The notes beneath the pieces were generated by a model. The model was not told where the DNA came from. It saw nothing but the letters and a program-made list of their open reading frames with translations, and did not search any database. 64,000 nucleotides of DNA, taken from the NCBI RefSeq assembly GCF_026651855.1, contig NZ_CP093280.1, positions 4,380,001 to 4,444,000 on the forward strand. Direction: 5' to 3'. Origin of the DNA: Pseudomonas silvicola. Its GTDB lineage: Bacteria; Pseudomonadota; Gammaproteobacteria; Pseudomonadales; Pseudomonadaceae. This document shows, one piece after another, positions 26,191-34,380 of this stretch. The translations under genes were made by a program, and so were the position numbers. Positions within the stretch are counted from its first letter, which is position 1; the number at the start of each line of letters is the position of its first letter.

Positions 26191-27312
26191 TCATGAGCGT
26201 GTTGCCCGTGGCATGCGGACGACGGGTTTGATGGTCACACCGTTTAGAGAGTCGGCAATAGCATCATTGATCTGGTCGAACTCATAGAAGCGCAGCATTT
26301 TTTCAATTGGCAACTGACCACTTTTCCAGAACTCGATCAGTTTCCTGATGAAAGGCTCGGGAACGCTGTTTTCCCCTGCCAGCATGCAACCTTTGATATT
26401 TGCACCTTTGCTCTGCAGCGTCACTGGATTGAAATTCACTGTCGCCTGACTGCCCGCCATTCCAACAATCGCCACGCTGCCCCCTTGGCCTACTGCCTCA
26501 ATGGCAAGCTCCATCACCTTAGGCACGCCCGATGCCTCCACTACGTAATCCGCACCACCTCCCGTGAGTTCGCGAATGGTGGCCATGGTGTTTGCTTCGC
26601 TGGCATCAACCACATGTGTGGCCCCCAGGTCCCGGGCCACTTGCAGACGCGCACTGATCTTATCCACGACGATCAATCGGCTGCAGCCGGCGATTTTGGC
26701 TGCCATCAGTGCCGAGAGCCCAACCGCGCCAGCGCCGAACAGCACAAGACTGGAGCCCGGGCGTGGCTGCAGCGTGTTAAGAACTGCAGCGGCACCCGTG
26801 AGCACGCCACAGCCTAGCGGCGCCATGACGTCCAAAGGTAGTTGCGGGTGCAGTTTGATGGCGCTTCGTTCATTGACCAGCGCGTGGCTGGCGAATGAAG
26901 ACTGTCCCAAGAAACGAGAAAAAACAGGTTTGCCAGCTTGAGTGTGCGTGCACGAGCCGTCTGCACAACGCCCGCCGCCCATGTTCAAGGCGTGGAACTC
27001 CAAGCAATACGAAGGGTTGCCGGCCTGGCAGCGAGCGCAGTATCCGCATGATGCGCTGGTCAGCAGCACGTGGTCACCCACAACGACCCGCGTGACCGCC
27101 GAGCCGACTTTCTCGACGACACCCGCGCCTTCATGGCCGAATAAGGCTGGTAGCGGCAGCGCCGTGTTTGCTTTGGCGATCAAATCGGTATGGCAGATAC
27201 CTGTGGCGACGATGCGTACCAGTACGTCGCTGGGTTTCGGGTCCGCAAGATCCAGTTCCTGAATAATGAGCGGACCGTCGTTATTCAGCGACAAGGCGCC
27301 GTTAATCTTCAT
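26191..27312 (-). CDS. Zinc-dependent alcohol dehydrogenase (aryl/benzyl alcohol dehydrogenase-like MDR)
   Basis: A 373-residue MDR. Catalytic zinc ligands lie in GICHTDL and GHEGAG, the structural lobe in CGYCARCQAGNPSYC and the cofactor loop in FGAGAVGLSA. An insertion containing GGGRCADGSCTHTQ matches the class III/benzyl-alcohol dehydrogenase subgroup. It would oxidise a primary alcohol to an aldehyde with NAD. AAGGGAAG precedes the ATG. It is convergent with the epoxide hydrolase and downstream of the esterase gene, so ester hydrolysis followed by alcohol oxidation is plausible. Confidence 0.92.
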   Translation of the reverse strand: MKINGALSLNNDGPLIIQELDLADPKPSDVLVRIVATGICHTDLIAKANTALPLPALFGHEGAGVVEKVGSAVTRVVVGDHVLLTSASCGYCARCQAGNPSYCLEFHALNMGGGRCADGSCTHTQAGKPVFSRFLGQSSFASHALVNERSAIKLHPQLPLDVMAPLGCGVLTGAAAVLNTLQPRPGSSLVLFGAGAVGLSALMAAKIAGCSRLIVVDKISARLQVARDLGATHVVDASEANTMATIRELTGGGADYVVEASGVPKVMELAIEAVGQGGSVAIVGMAGSQATVNFNPVTLQSKGANIKGCMLAGENSVPEPFIRKLIEFWKSGQLPIEKMLRFYEFDQINDAIADSLNGVTIKPVVRMPRATRS

Positions 27313-27395
27313 TATGCCACTTCCCTTTGGATAGTTGTTTTGGTTGGGAGGCTTGCAAGTTTCTGGCTGTTGGTGGTCATGCGCGGCCAGGGCGT

Positions 27396-28397
27396 CTACA
27401 ACGCCCCGACGCTGACGGAGTGGCTTGGCCCATTGTATTGGCTAAAAGCGCGCGTGAGGGCACGTAGCCGGTCGCTCTCGAACTGCTTGCTTACGCTGGC
27501 ATCAGGCAATATGTCGAAGCCGTGCATGGCGCCTGGGTACACATGCAGCTCCACCGCGACGCCTGCTTCCATGAGCCGTTGGGCATAGTCCAGCGCTTCT
27601 CTGCGCGAAAGGTCCAACGCACCGATGGCAATAAACGCGGGCGGTAGCTCGCGCAAGTCTTGCGCTCTACCAGGCGCCATATAAGCCGATACATTACCCT
27701 CGCCAGGGGCATGCCCAAGCAGGGCTTCCCAGGCGAAACGGTTTGATTCGGCAGACCAGTTGTATTGTCCGGCAAATGGGGCGGCGGGAAATAGGGACCC
27801 GGTTCTATCATCCAGAGTGGGGTAAAGCATCGCCTGGTAGGCGATTGTCGGCCCACCGCTGTCACGTACCCTCAGGCAGAGTCCTGCAGCCAGACCACCC
27901 CCCGCGCTTTCGCCAATTACGGCGATCCGATACTGATCGATGTTCAGCCGTTGGGATTCAGTGTGCAGCCACAGGAAGGCGGCGTAGCAATCGTCGATGA
28001 CATTCTGGCCCGAAGCCTCAGGCGCTAGGCGATAATCGACTGATACCACCATGCATTTGAGTTGCCGGGCCAACGAACGATTGGCGCGATCGCTCTGGTC
28101 CGCCTTGCCCATTACAAACCCACCCCCGTGGATGTGCAAAATCGCAGGCATGGGATGTTCTGCCTCCTGTGGGGTATACACCAATACGCGGACCTCAGGC
28201 TGGCCCGCCAAGCCGGGTACATAGTGCTCTGCTGCGGTGATTCCCGGGGTAGATTCGATGCGTTCCGGTGCCTGGTAGGCCTTGAGGATAATCTCCCTAA
28301 TGCCAGGTAATGCTGAATGGCTCAGTTCCATTCGTGGGCGTTTGGCCAGTGCTTCGAGTTCAATGTCGTAGGGTTGAAGTCTGCCGCGGATGTCCAT
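27396..28397 (-). CDS. Alpha/beta hydrolase of the HSL/esterase family
   Basis: A 333-residue hormone-sensitive-lipase-type esterase. The oxyanion-hole motif HGGGFVMG, the nucleophile Ser164 in GESAGG and the C-terminal AMHGFD containing the catalytic His are all present. GGGAG precedes the ATG. The family hydrolyses short-chain or bulky esters and sometimes lactones. A role in opening the BVMO lactone or hydrolysing an ester is attractive but inferred. It lies between the DUF35 gene (118 bases upstream) and the alcohol dehydrogenase. Confidence 0.9.
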   Translation of the reverse strand: MDIRGRLQPYDIELEALAKRPRMELSHSALPGIREIILKAYQAPERIESTPGITAAEHYVPGLAGQPEVRVLVYTPQEAEHPMPAILHIHGGGFVMGKADQSDRANRSLARQLKCMVVSVDYRLAPEASGQNVIDDCYAAFLWLHTESQRLNIDQYRIAVIGESAGGGLAAGLCLRVRDSGGPTIAYQAMLYPTLDDRTGSLFPAAPFAGQYNWSAESNRFAWEALLGHAPGEGNVSAYMAPGRAQDLRELPPAFIAIGALDLSRREALDYAQRLMEAGVAVELHVYPGAMHGFDILPDASVSKQFESDRLRALTRAFSQYNGPSHSVSVGAL

Positions 28398-28422
28398 GAG
28401 GCTGTCTCCCTCAACGTTTTTG

Positions 28423-28438
28423 AATTATTGAAATGATG
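28423..28438 (-). promoter_or_regulatory. Candidate cluster operator before the esterase gene
   Basis: AATTATTGAAATGATG matches AATCAT-N4-ATGATT with one mismatch in each half. It lies 25 bases before the esterase start and within the gap after the DUF35 gene. No clear -35/-10 was assigned. Confidence 0.4.
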
Positions 28439-28514
28439 GAGGTGTTTGGGTTTCGACTAGATTCGCGCTTCCAATGGGTGCCGTTCCCGCCAGCACACGT
28501 TATTCAAGCGTGCT

Positions 28515-28985
28515 TCAAATCCTTGGCTTTCCCGCTGTCGTGGCGCCAGCCGGGGGAGCAGGACGGGAGCTCAAATCGGGTTCGAAGAGTGGTAGCCAAA
28601 CGTCTTCGTGTCGTTCGAACGTCACCTGCACCTCCATGCCGATGCTCACCTGCTCCATAGCACAATGGATGATGTTGCTGGTTAGCTGTAAACCGGGCTG
28701 CTCGATCAGCTCCACGATGGCGACGGTGTACGGCACCGCGAGCCCCGGGAACCACGGTTGGAAGTTGTGCGTGAAGGTCTTGACGGTTCCCTTGCCGCTA
28801 AGCGCGTGGGGCTTGGGAAAGCGGGCGCGACAGCGGGGGCAGATGGGCAAGGGAGGATGGATCAGGAAGGTACATGCCTGGCATTGCATAACGGTCAGGT
28901 GGCCCGAATCACCGCCGGTCCAGAAAGGGCGATTGAGGTCATCCAGCAATGGCAGGACACGTTCAAAGTCGGGGGTTGACGCCAT
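28515..28985 (-). CDS. DUF35 OB-fold/zinc-ribbon protein
   Basis: A 156-residue protein with an N-terminal rubredoxin-like zinc ribbon (Cys35, Cys38, Cys49, Cys52 in CQAC and CPRC) and a C-terminal OB-fold (GKGTVKTFT, VAIVELIEQPG, MEVQVTFE). DUF35 proteins bind acyl-CoA and partner with thiolase-fold proteins, as in the Ltp2-ChsH2 retro-aldolase of steroid side-chain degradation. The nearest thiolase-like candidates are the truncated protein at 1-540 and the fusion at 61167; neither is adjacent. GAGGAG precedes the ATG. Confidence 0.88.
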   Translation of the reverse strand: MASTPDFERVLPLLDDLNRPFWTGGDSGHLTVMQCQACTFLIHPPLPICPRCRARFPKPHALSGKGTVKTFTHNFQPWFPGLAVPYTVAIVELIEQPGLQLTSNIIHCAMEQVSIGMEVQVTFERHEDVWLPLFEPDLSSRPAPPAGATTAGKPRI

Positions 28986-29079
28986 GGTGAATCTCCTCTG
29001 CCAATAATGCTAGCCCATGCGGTGTATCTGGCGGCCCGTTGAAGGGTAGCGCGCCATTGAAAGCCGATCAATACAGCTT

Positions 29080-29095
29080 AATGATTGTGATGAAA
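29080..29095 (-). promoter_or_regulatory. Weak operator-like site near the DUF35 gene
   Basis: AATGATTGTGATGAAA has the N4 geometry with one mismatch in the left half and two in the right. It is 95 bases upstream of the DUF35 start, on the DUF35 side of the divergent region. It could be a secondary site to 29149-29164. Confidence 0.25.
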
Positions 29096-29133
29096 AGGTA
29101 CGTGGCACCCACAACGTGGTCTCGGTGGAAAGA

Positions 29134-29164
29134 TTGACAATTCATACAAATCATCATAATGATT
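29134..29164 (+). promoter_or_regulatory. MFS gene promoter with perfect operator
   Basis: TTGACA (29134-29139), 17 bases and TAATGA (29157-29162) form a near-consensus promoter. AATCATCATAATGATT (29149-29164) is a perfect operator overlapping the -10. This placement argues that the protein start at ATG 29159 is spurious. Confidence 0.7.
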
Positions 29165-29221
29165 AATGTCTATTCCGTCTATCCCATTGCCATCAAGCGA
29201 TACCCGCGAGGATTGCGTGCC

Positions 29222-30520
29222 ATGACCGCCACTACGATAAAAACAACAACGATGACGACAACCGGGACCGCCGACGCGGAGTCGCAGGCCCAAGGGTTTG
29301 CCAGCCGGCGAACGCTCTTGACCCTATTGCTGCTGACGCTCGTGTACCTGTGTTTGAATATCGACAGAGGGATCGTCTCGGTAATGTTGGAGCCAATCAA
29401 GGCAGAGTTCGTCCTCAGCGATAGCCAGCTTGGCTTGATTCCGTTTGCCTTCTCACTGTTCTTTGTGCTGGCCGGGGTACCGCTGGGCATCCTGGGCGAC
29501 CGTTGCAGCCGCCGTTCGATCATTGGCAGTTGCCTGGTGGTCTTCAGTTTGGCGACTACCTTGGGCGGCGCAGCACAAAACTTTACCCAGCTGCTTTTCT
29601 CGCGGTTGGTGGTAGGGGCAGGGGAGGCAGGATGCGGCCCTGCGGCTATGGCGATGATCTCCGGGCTGTTCCCTGACCGCCATCGGGCCACGGCAATGTC
29701 GATCTATTATTCCTCGGTCCCCGTCGGTTTTTTGCTGACCTTCTTCGGGGGTGGGCTGATGGTGGCTCATCTCGGTTGGCGGCTGACTTTCCTGGCGGCA
29801 GGGCTACCAGGCTTGATATTGGCCATCCTCGTGCTTTTTTTGGTCCAAGAGCCTGTGGCTGAACGGCGATCAACCTCGATCAAGATTCCCCTGGCTCAAA
29901 TGGTAAGGAGCCTATGGGAATTGAACGCCCTCCGGCACCTGATCAGTGCCATTGTGGTCAACGCGTTGGTCGCCGCGGCGGTTATGACTTGGATCGCACC
30001 GTTCCTCAAACGGTCTCATGGCATGCCCATACAGGAAGCTGGGCCCATGATTGGTCTCTTTTACGGGCTGGTCAGCCTGCTGGGGGTGGTTTTCGGTGGC
30101 TTGCTGGGTGATCGCCTAGCGCGCCGCAACGCACTTTGGCAGACCCGATTCCTGAGCCTGGCCAGTATGGCCTGTGCTCCACTCTTGCTCGGCACGCTGC
30201 TGTGCACTGGTACGGCGGCGATGTTGGTGTTTTTCGTGCTGTGGGCCGTAGCATCCTCGCTGTGGTATGGCCCTGCCTACGCGATGACGCAGTCATTGGT
30301 ACCTGCAAACCTGCGGGCCACTTTGGCCAGCATCATCTATTTGTTGACCAGCCTGATCGGCGTTGGCCTAGGCGCCCAATTGATTGGCCTACTTAGCGAC
30401 GCCTTTGCGCTAGCCGCAGGAGTCGAATCACTGCGTTATGCCTTGTTGACGTTGGTGCTGGTTCACCTGTGGGCCGCCTGGCATTTCTTGCTGGCCGGTC
30501 GTAGTCACGATCACGGCTGA
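29222..30520 (+). CDS. Major facilitator superfamily transporter
   Basis: A 432-residue MFS permease with about 12 hydrophobic segments, the first near residues 30-50 (LLLLTLVYLCLNIDRG). The loop 2-3 signature appears as GILGDRCSRRSIIG and repeats in the second half as GGLLGDRLARRN. I use ATG 29222: the frame is open to ATG 29159, but that codon lies inside the promoter -10 and operator. The N-terminal tail is Thr-rich. It is probably an uptake or efflux permease for the substrate or an intermediate. Confidence 0.88.
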   Translation: MTATTIKTTTMTTTGTADAESQAQGFASRRTLLTLLLLTLVYLCLNIDRGIVSVMLEPIKAEFVLSDSQLGLIPFAFSLFFVLAGVPLGILGDRCSRRSIIGSCLVVFSLATTLGGAAQNFTQLLFSRLVVGAGEAGCGPAAMAMISGLFPDRHRATAMSIYYSSVPVGFLLTFFGGGLMVAHLGWRLTFLAAGLPGLILAILVLFLVQEPVAERRSTSIKIPLAQMVRSLWELNALRHLISAIVVNALVAAAVMTWIAPFLKRSHGMPIQEAGPMIGLFYGLVSLLGVVFGGLLGDRLARRNALWQTRFLSLASMACAPLLLGTLLCTGTAAMLVFFVLWAVASSLWYGPAYAMTQSLVPANLRATLASIIYLLTSLIGVGLGAQLIGLLSDAFALAAGVESLRYALLTLVLVHLWAAWHFLLAGRSHDHG

Positions 30521-30540
30521 CGATGCTCGGTCAGCCGTGA
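30511..30540. terminator. Hairpin at the MFS/hydrolase convergent junction
   Basis: TCACGGCTGAC (30511-30521) pairs perfectly with GTCAGCCGTGA (30530-30540) across an 8-base loop. It overlaps the MFS stop codon. No T-run is present; a bidirectional terminator is likely. Confidence 0.55.
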
Positions 30541-30550
30541 ACCGGGAAGG

Positions 30551-31405
30551 TCAGCGAGAAGGCCCCAGGCTGTCGAGGAAGTCGTCGACAGCCTGGCTGA
30601 ATACATCGTTACGGTCACCGGCGACCATGTGGCCGGCGCCTTCCACATCTACATAGCGAGCGTGCGGGATCAGTTCCAGCAAGTGTTGCGCACCGGCCTG
30701 ACTGACCACTTCGCTTTGCTTACCCCTTACCAGGAGCGTTGGGATGTTGATGCGGGTTGCCGCTTCTTCCATGCGGTTGAACAGATCGTTCAAACGGGTG
30801 TGCGCCCCGTCATTCTGAAATTGCGGGTCCCAGTGCCAGTAATAACGTCCATCCTCCTTCAGCCTCAGGTTTTTGCTCAGACCCTGACTGGAACGGGGGC
30901 GCGGCCTGCCTGGCAGGTAATCAGCGACGGCCTGGGCGGCTTCTTCAAGGCTGGCGAAACCTTGGGGCCGGGCGCTCATGAAGTCACGAATATGGCGGAC
31001 ACCTTCGGGCGCCATGCGGGGTACTACGTCCACTAGGACTAGCGCCCGTGCCTGAGGGACAGCTGACTCGCCAACGGCCAGCAGCGATGTCGCACCGCCC
31101 AAGGATGCCCCCACCAGCACAGGAGGAGCGGGGAGGGTGGCGATAACAGCCAGGAGATCTTTGACGAAGGCGTCAGTGCTGTAGTCACCGTTAGCCGCCC
31201 AGTCACTATCACCGTGCCCGCGCAGGTCCAGACTCATGCAATAGTAGCCTCGTTGCGCCAGTGTCCGCGCGGCCTGTCCCCAAGAGTGTCGGGTCTGACC
31301 GCCGCCATGCAGGAAGATTACGGCGCTCGCTCGAGGGTCGCCGCCGATATCGCCGCACAGTTTTAGCGATCCGTGGCCGTTGAAATACCTGGTCTGCAAT
31401 TCCAT
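30551..31405 (-). CDS. Alpha/beta hydrolase
   Basis: A 284-residue alpha/beta hydrolase. It has the oxyanion motif FLHGGGQ, LRGHGDSDW, the nucleophile in GASLGG and the catalytic histidine in GAGHMVAGDRND. This resembles lactonases, haloperoxidase-like and C-C bond hydrolases. The reaction cannot be resolved; hydrolysis of a lactone or of a cleaved ring product would fit the BVMO chemistry. Its own promoter region carries a perfectly symmetrical operator variant. Confidence 0.88.
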   Translation of the reverse strand: MELQTRYFNGHGSLKLCGDIGGDPRASAVIFLHGGGQTRHSWGQAARTLAQRGYYCMSLDLRGHGDSDWAANGDYSTDAFVKDLLAVIATLPAPPVLVGASLGGATSLLAVGESAVPQARALVLVDVVPRMAPEGVRHIRDFMSARPQGFASLEEAAQAVADYLPGRPRPRSSQGLSKNLRLKEDGRYYWHWDPQFQNDGAHTRLNDLFNRMEEAATRINIPTLLVRGKQSEVVSQAGAQHLLELIPHARYVDVEGAGHMVAGDRNDVFSQAVDDFLDSLGPSR

Positions 31406-31430
31406 GGAGAGTCGTCCGGTGATGGCTTTT

Positions 31431-31446
31431 AATGATATATATCATT
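31431..31446 (-). promoter_or_regulatory. Symmetrical operator before the alpha/beta hydrolase
   Basis: AATGATATATATCATT is a perfect palindrome with the same N4 spacing and one substitution in each half compared with AATCAT-N4-ATGATT. It lies 26 bases before the hydrolase start, in the divergent region shared with the first GntR gene. Confidence 0.55.
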
Positions 31447-31505
31447 GTTGTCGTTGCGTGGGCAACGAGTGACGCAACAGCAGTTAGGGCGACACTGGAA
31501 TTGGA

Positions 31506-31537
31506 TTGCACGTATAGTATTACTCAGATATATCATC
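31506..31537 (+). promoter_or_regulatory. Promoter of the first GntR gene with half-site
   Basis: TTGCAC (31506-31511), 17 bases and TATATC (31529-31534) form a promoter about 75 bases before the GntR start. The -10 overlaps ATCATC (31532-31537), a one-mismatch half-site; the left half is degenerate. Weak autoregulation is possible. Confidence 0.4.
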
Positions 31538-31610
31538 TAACGGATAGAAACGGCCGACACGCTTTCCGCGTGCTGGTCGCTGGATGTCCCTGACCACTCA
31601 GGATTCATGC

Positions 31611-32414
31611 ATGGCAAACGCAGACGCAACGCCCAGTGCTTCTCCCTCTGTGCGGCGCAAACAAGCGCTACAAATTCCCAAGGCCCCGCAGATTGTGGCT
31701 TCACGTCTCAAGAAGCTAATCGTCAACGGTGAGCTGAGGGAAAATGATCTCCTTCCTGCTGAGAGCAAGCTGATGGAGGAGTTCGGTGTATCCCGCCCGA
31801 CCATCCGTGAGGCCTACCGTATTTTGGAGGCCGAACGGCTTGTGACCGTCTCTCGTGGCGCCAAAGGCGGTGCGGTCATCCATGCTCCCGATCCTGGCCT
31901 GATTTCCAGCTACGCGTTGATGGTTTTGCAGTGCGAGGGTACCCGGGTTGCCGAGGTCTACCAGGCGCGTATGGCGGTGGAACCTGCAGCGGTACGAATG
32001 ATTGCCAAGGACGCAAAGAAGACTGCGCCGGCAATCCTGCGCGCTGCCGTGGAAGCGGAGCGTGGAGTGGTGTTGGACGCGGCGAAGTTTGCCCAGGCCA
32101 TCGCCGAATTCCACCAGCTTGTGGTCGAGCTTTCCGGCAACCGCCCCTTGATCCATTTGTGGGGAGCCATCCATGAGGTGGTGGTGCAGCATCAGGCGCT
32201 GGCGGTGTCGGCCTATCGGCGCACTACCCAGGCAGAGGACATCATCAATAGCGCTGCAGTTGGCCTTCGTTCCCAGGAAAAGTTAATCAAGCTCATCGAG
32301 GCTGGGGACGAGGATGGCGCCGAGGCGCATTGGCGCAAGCACATGCAGGCTGCCTACAAGACCTGGATCTCTGGTTACGAGGACACCACTATCGCTGAAA
32401 TCATGCAGGACTGA
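31611..32414 (+). CDS. FadR-subfamily GntR regulator (paralogue 1)
   Basis: A regulator of about 267 residues with an N-terminal winged helix (PQIVASRLKKLIVNGEL, then EEFGVSRPTIREAYRILEAE and the wing RGAKGGAVI) and a C-terminal FCD ligand domain. FCD regulators sense organic acids or acyl-CoAs. Start uncertain: ATG 31611 follows AGGA, and ATG 31584 is also in frame. Its recognition helix is identical to that of the paralogue at 35734 apart from a Tyr/Phe change, so both should bind the same operator. It is convergent with the isomerase gene at 32437. Confidence 0.92.
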   Translation: MANADATPSASPSVRRKQALQIPKAPQIVASRLKKLIVNGELRENDLLPAESKLMEEFGVSRPTIREAYRILEAERLVTVSRGAKGGAVIHAPDPGLISSYALMVLQCEGTRVAEVYQARMAVEPAAVRMIAKDAKKTAPAILRAAVEAERGVVLDAAKFAQAIAEFHQLVVELSGNRPLIHLWGAIHEVVVQHQALAVSAYRRTTQAEDIINSAAVGLRSQEKLIKLIEAGDEDGAEAHWRKHMQAAYKTWISGYEDTTIAEIMQD

Positions 32415-32436
32415 AGCTTGGCCGGGGCCGCTGGTC

Positions 32437-33183
32437 TTACCGTTTGTTCACCAAGGCCCGCAGCGCCGCCTGAGAATCCTCGCTTTGCAGACACTCGATG
32501 AAGGCTAGGTTCTCCTCTCGAATAATGGCCAAGAGCGCTTCACGTGGAGGCTTCTTGAGCAGGCGTTTGCTCACTCGCAGCGCGGTTTTCGGCGCTCGAG
32601 CAAGTGCCCGGGCCATGTCGACCGCTGTTGCGTGACACTCTTCGGGTGTCTCCAGCAAATGAGTGCACAACCCCCAATCCAATGCGGTGCGGGCTTCTAT
32701 GCGTTCGCCTGCCAGCAACAATCGCGCGGCCCGACCGTGGCCTAGCCGCTGCGGGAATAGCAAGCTGGCGCCGAACTCTTGGCACAGTCCCAGTTTCACG
32801 AATGGCGTAGAAAACTGACTGTTGACGCTCGCCACTACAAAGTCGCAATGGGGTAACAGGGTGGTGCCAATCCCGACGGCTGGGCCGCAGACGCACGCAA
32901 TCAGCGGCTTGTCGAGGTTTACCACCGCAGCCATGAAGCGGAACGCCGGCGCGTCGAGGTCGGTTGGTGGCCGCTCCATGAAATCCTTCAAGTCGTTGCC
33001 GCTGGTGAAAAACTGCCGGCCGCCTGTGATCAGCACGACATTGATACTGTCGTCGGCAGCAGCCGTATTCACGAGGTCTGCAAGCTCGCCATACATCTGC
33101 ACAGTCAGTGCGTTATATTTCTCGGGGCGAGCTAAGGAGATACTTAACCAGCCGTCATTGCGTTGCACGTCGATGTTGGCCAC
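32437..33183 (-). CDS. Crotonase-family enoyl-CoA isomerase-like protein
   Basis: A 248-residue crotonase-fold protein. The oxyanion segment GGRQFFTSGNDL and GPAVGIGTTLLPHCD are present, but the first hydratase glutamate (in GGGxE of true hydratases) is Thr here. The acidic residue lies in LGLCQEFGASLLFPQ, matching the PE-SS region of ECI2/PaaG-like delta3-delta2 isomerases. Isomerisation is therefore more likely than hydration. It is the last gene of a three-gene operon with the acyl-CoA dehydrogenase pair, 10 bases after the previous gene. Confidence 0.85.
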   Translation of the reverse strand: MANIDVQRNDGWLSISLARPEKYNALTVQMYGELADLVNTAAADDSINVVLITGGRQFFTSGNDLKDFMERPPTDLDAPAFRFMAAVVNLDKPLIACVCGPAVGIGTTLLPHCDFVVASVNSQFSTPFVKLGLCQEFGASLLFPQRLGHGRAARLLLAGERIEARTALDWGLCTHLLETPEECHATAVDMARALARAPKTALRVSKRLLKKPPREALLAIIREENLAFIECLQSEDSQAALRALVNKR

Positions 33184-33193
33184 TGGCTTGTTC

Positions 33194-34369
33194 CTAACGG
33201 CACTGTGAAAAAGGAATATTTTTGTCGACGCGAATCTCGCCAGGTAGGCCTAGAACGCGCTCGGCGATCTGGTTTCGCAAGATTTCGTCAGTCCCCCCGG
33301 CTATGCGCAAAGCAGCTGACCATTCATAGCCGTGCTGAAATTTTTCGTTGGGCTGTTGCAGGCCATCCAGGCCGATTGCATCCAGCCCCAGAGCAGACAG
33401 CTGCTGCAGGGTATTGGTATACACCAGCTTGCTCATTGCCGCGATGGGGCCTGGGGTTTCGCCTTTTGACAACGAGGTCAACAGGCGGTAACGGAAGTAG
33501 CGCAGGCCCATTTCCTGAGTAAGCAGTTGTGCGATTTTGAACTTGTCTTGTTGGCCAAGTTGTCGCTCCACCTGCTTGATCAACTCTGACACGGTAGGCA
33601 GTGCCTGGCTTTCACCGCCGATGTTGATACGTTCGTTCATGAGTGTGGTGATCGCACATTTCCAGCCATCGCCGACTTCACCAACCCGATAACAGTCCGG
33701 AATACGCAAGTCCGTCAGGAATACTTCGTTGAATTCGGAGACGCCGGAGATCTGGCGGATAGGCCGTACGTCGATTCCAGGACTTCGCATGTCAACGATA
33801 AAAAACGTCAGGCCCTTATGCTTGGTGGCCTCAGAGTCGGTTCGCGCTAACAGGATGCCCCAGTCGGCTACATGAGCCCATGACGTCCAGACTTTTTGTC
33901 CGTTGATGACCCACTCATTGCCCTGCTTGATCGCACGGGTACGCACGTTGGCGAGATCTGAGCCGGCCGCTGGCTCGGAGAATAGCTGACACCATAGGAG
34001 GTCGCCGCGTAGTGTCGGCTGGGTGAACTGCTCAATTTGCTCGGGAGTGCCATGGGTTCGTATGGTCGGCACCGCCATTTGGGTGCCAATGGTGACAAAA
34101 GGACCGACGGGAAGTTCGTGTCTGGCTTCTTCGTCCTGGAAAATTACTTCCTGCATGGGAGAGCCTTCCAAGCCGCCTTCGGCCTTGGGCCAACGAATCG
34201 CCGCATAACCTTGCTCAGCCTTTTTGCGCTGCCAGGCACGGGCTTTGGCGATGAATTTCGGTACATCCGCATGATCACCGCCGATAACGTAGTCATGGGC
34301 GTGGTCGCGCAACCAGGTGCACACCTGCTGGCGGAAACCGGCTTCTTCTGGGGAGTCATTGAAATCCAT
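33194..34369 (-). CDS. Acyl-CoA dehydrogenase, catalytic-type subunit of pair 1
   Basis: A 391-residue acyl-CoA dehydrogenase. FAD/substrate motifs CQLFSEPAAGSDLA and VNGQKVWTS-like NGQKVWTSWAHVADWG are clear. The position of MCAD Glu376 is Gly (AGGTDEILRN), but an alternative base is available in LMNERINIGG, the helix-G position used by isovaleryl- and long-chain dehydrogenases. ATG 34369 follows AGGACAAGG, 11 bases after the previous gene; the frame is open to 34540 inside that gene. With its neighbour it probably forms an alpha2beta2 enzyme like those of steroid side-chain degradation. Confidence 0.88.
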   Translation of the reverse strand: MDFNDSPEEAGFRQQVCTWLRDHAHDYVIGGDHADVPKFIAKARAWQRKKAEQGYAAIRWPKAEGGLEGSPMQEVIFQDEEARHELPVGPFVTIGTQMAVPTIRTHGTPEQIEQFTQPTLRGDLLWCQLFSEPAAGSDLANVRTRAIKQGNEWVINGQKVWTSWAHVADWGILLARTDSEATKHKGLTFFIVDMRSPGIDVRPIRQISGVSEFNEVFLTDLRIPDCYRVGEVGDGWKCAITTLMNERINIGGESQALPTVSELIKQVERQLGQQDKFKIAQLLTQEMGLRYFRYRLLTSLSKGETPGPIAAMSKLVYTNTLQQLSALGLDAIGLDGLQQPNEKFQHGYEWSAALRIAGGTDEILRNQIAERVLGLPGEIRVDKNIPFSQCR

Positions 34370-34380
34370 GAACCTTGTCC

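Noticed and set aside
29159-29221. N-terminal extension of the MFS protein from ATG 29159
   Set aside because: The codon lies inside the -10/operator sequence; ATG 29222 is a more likely start.
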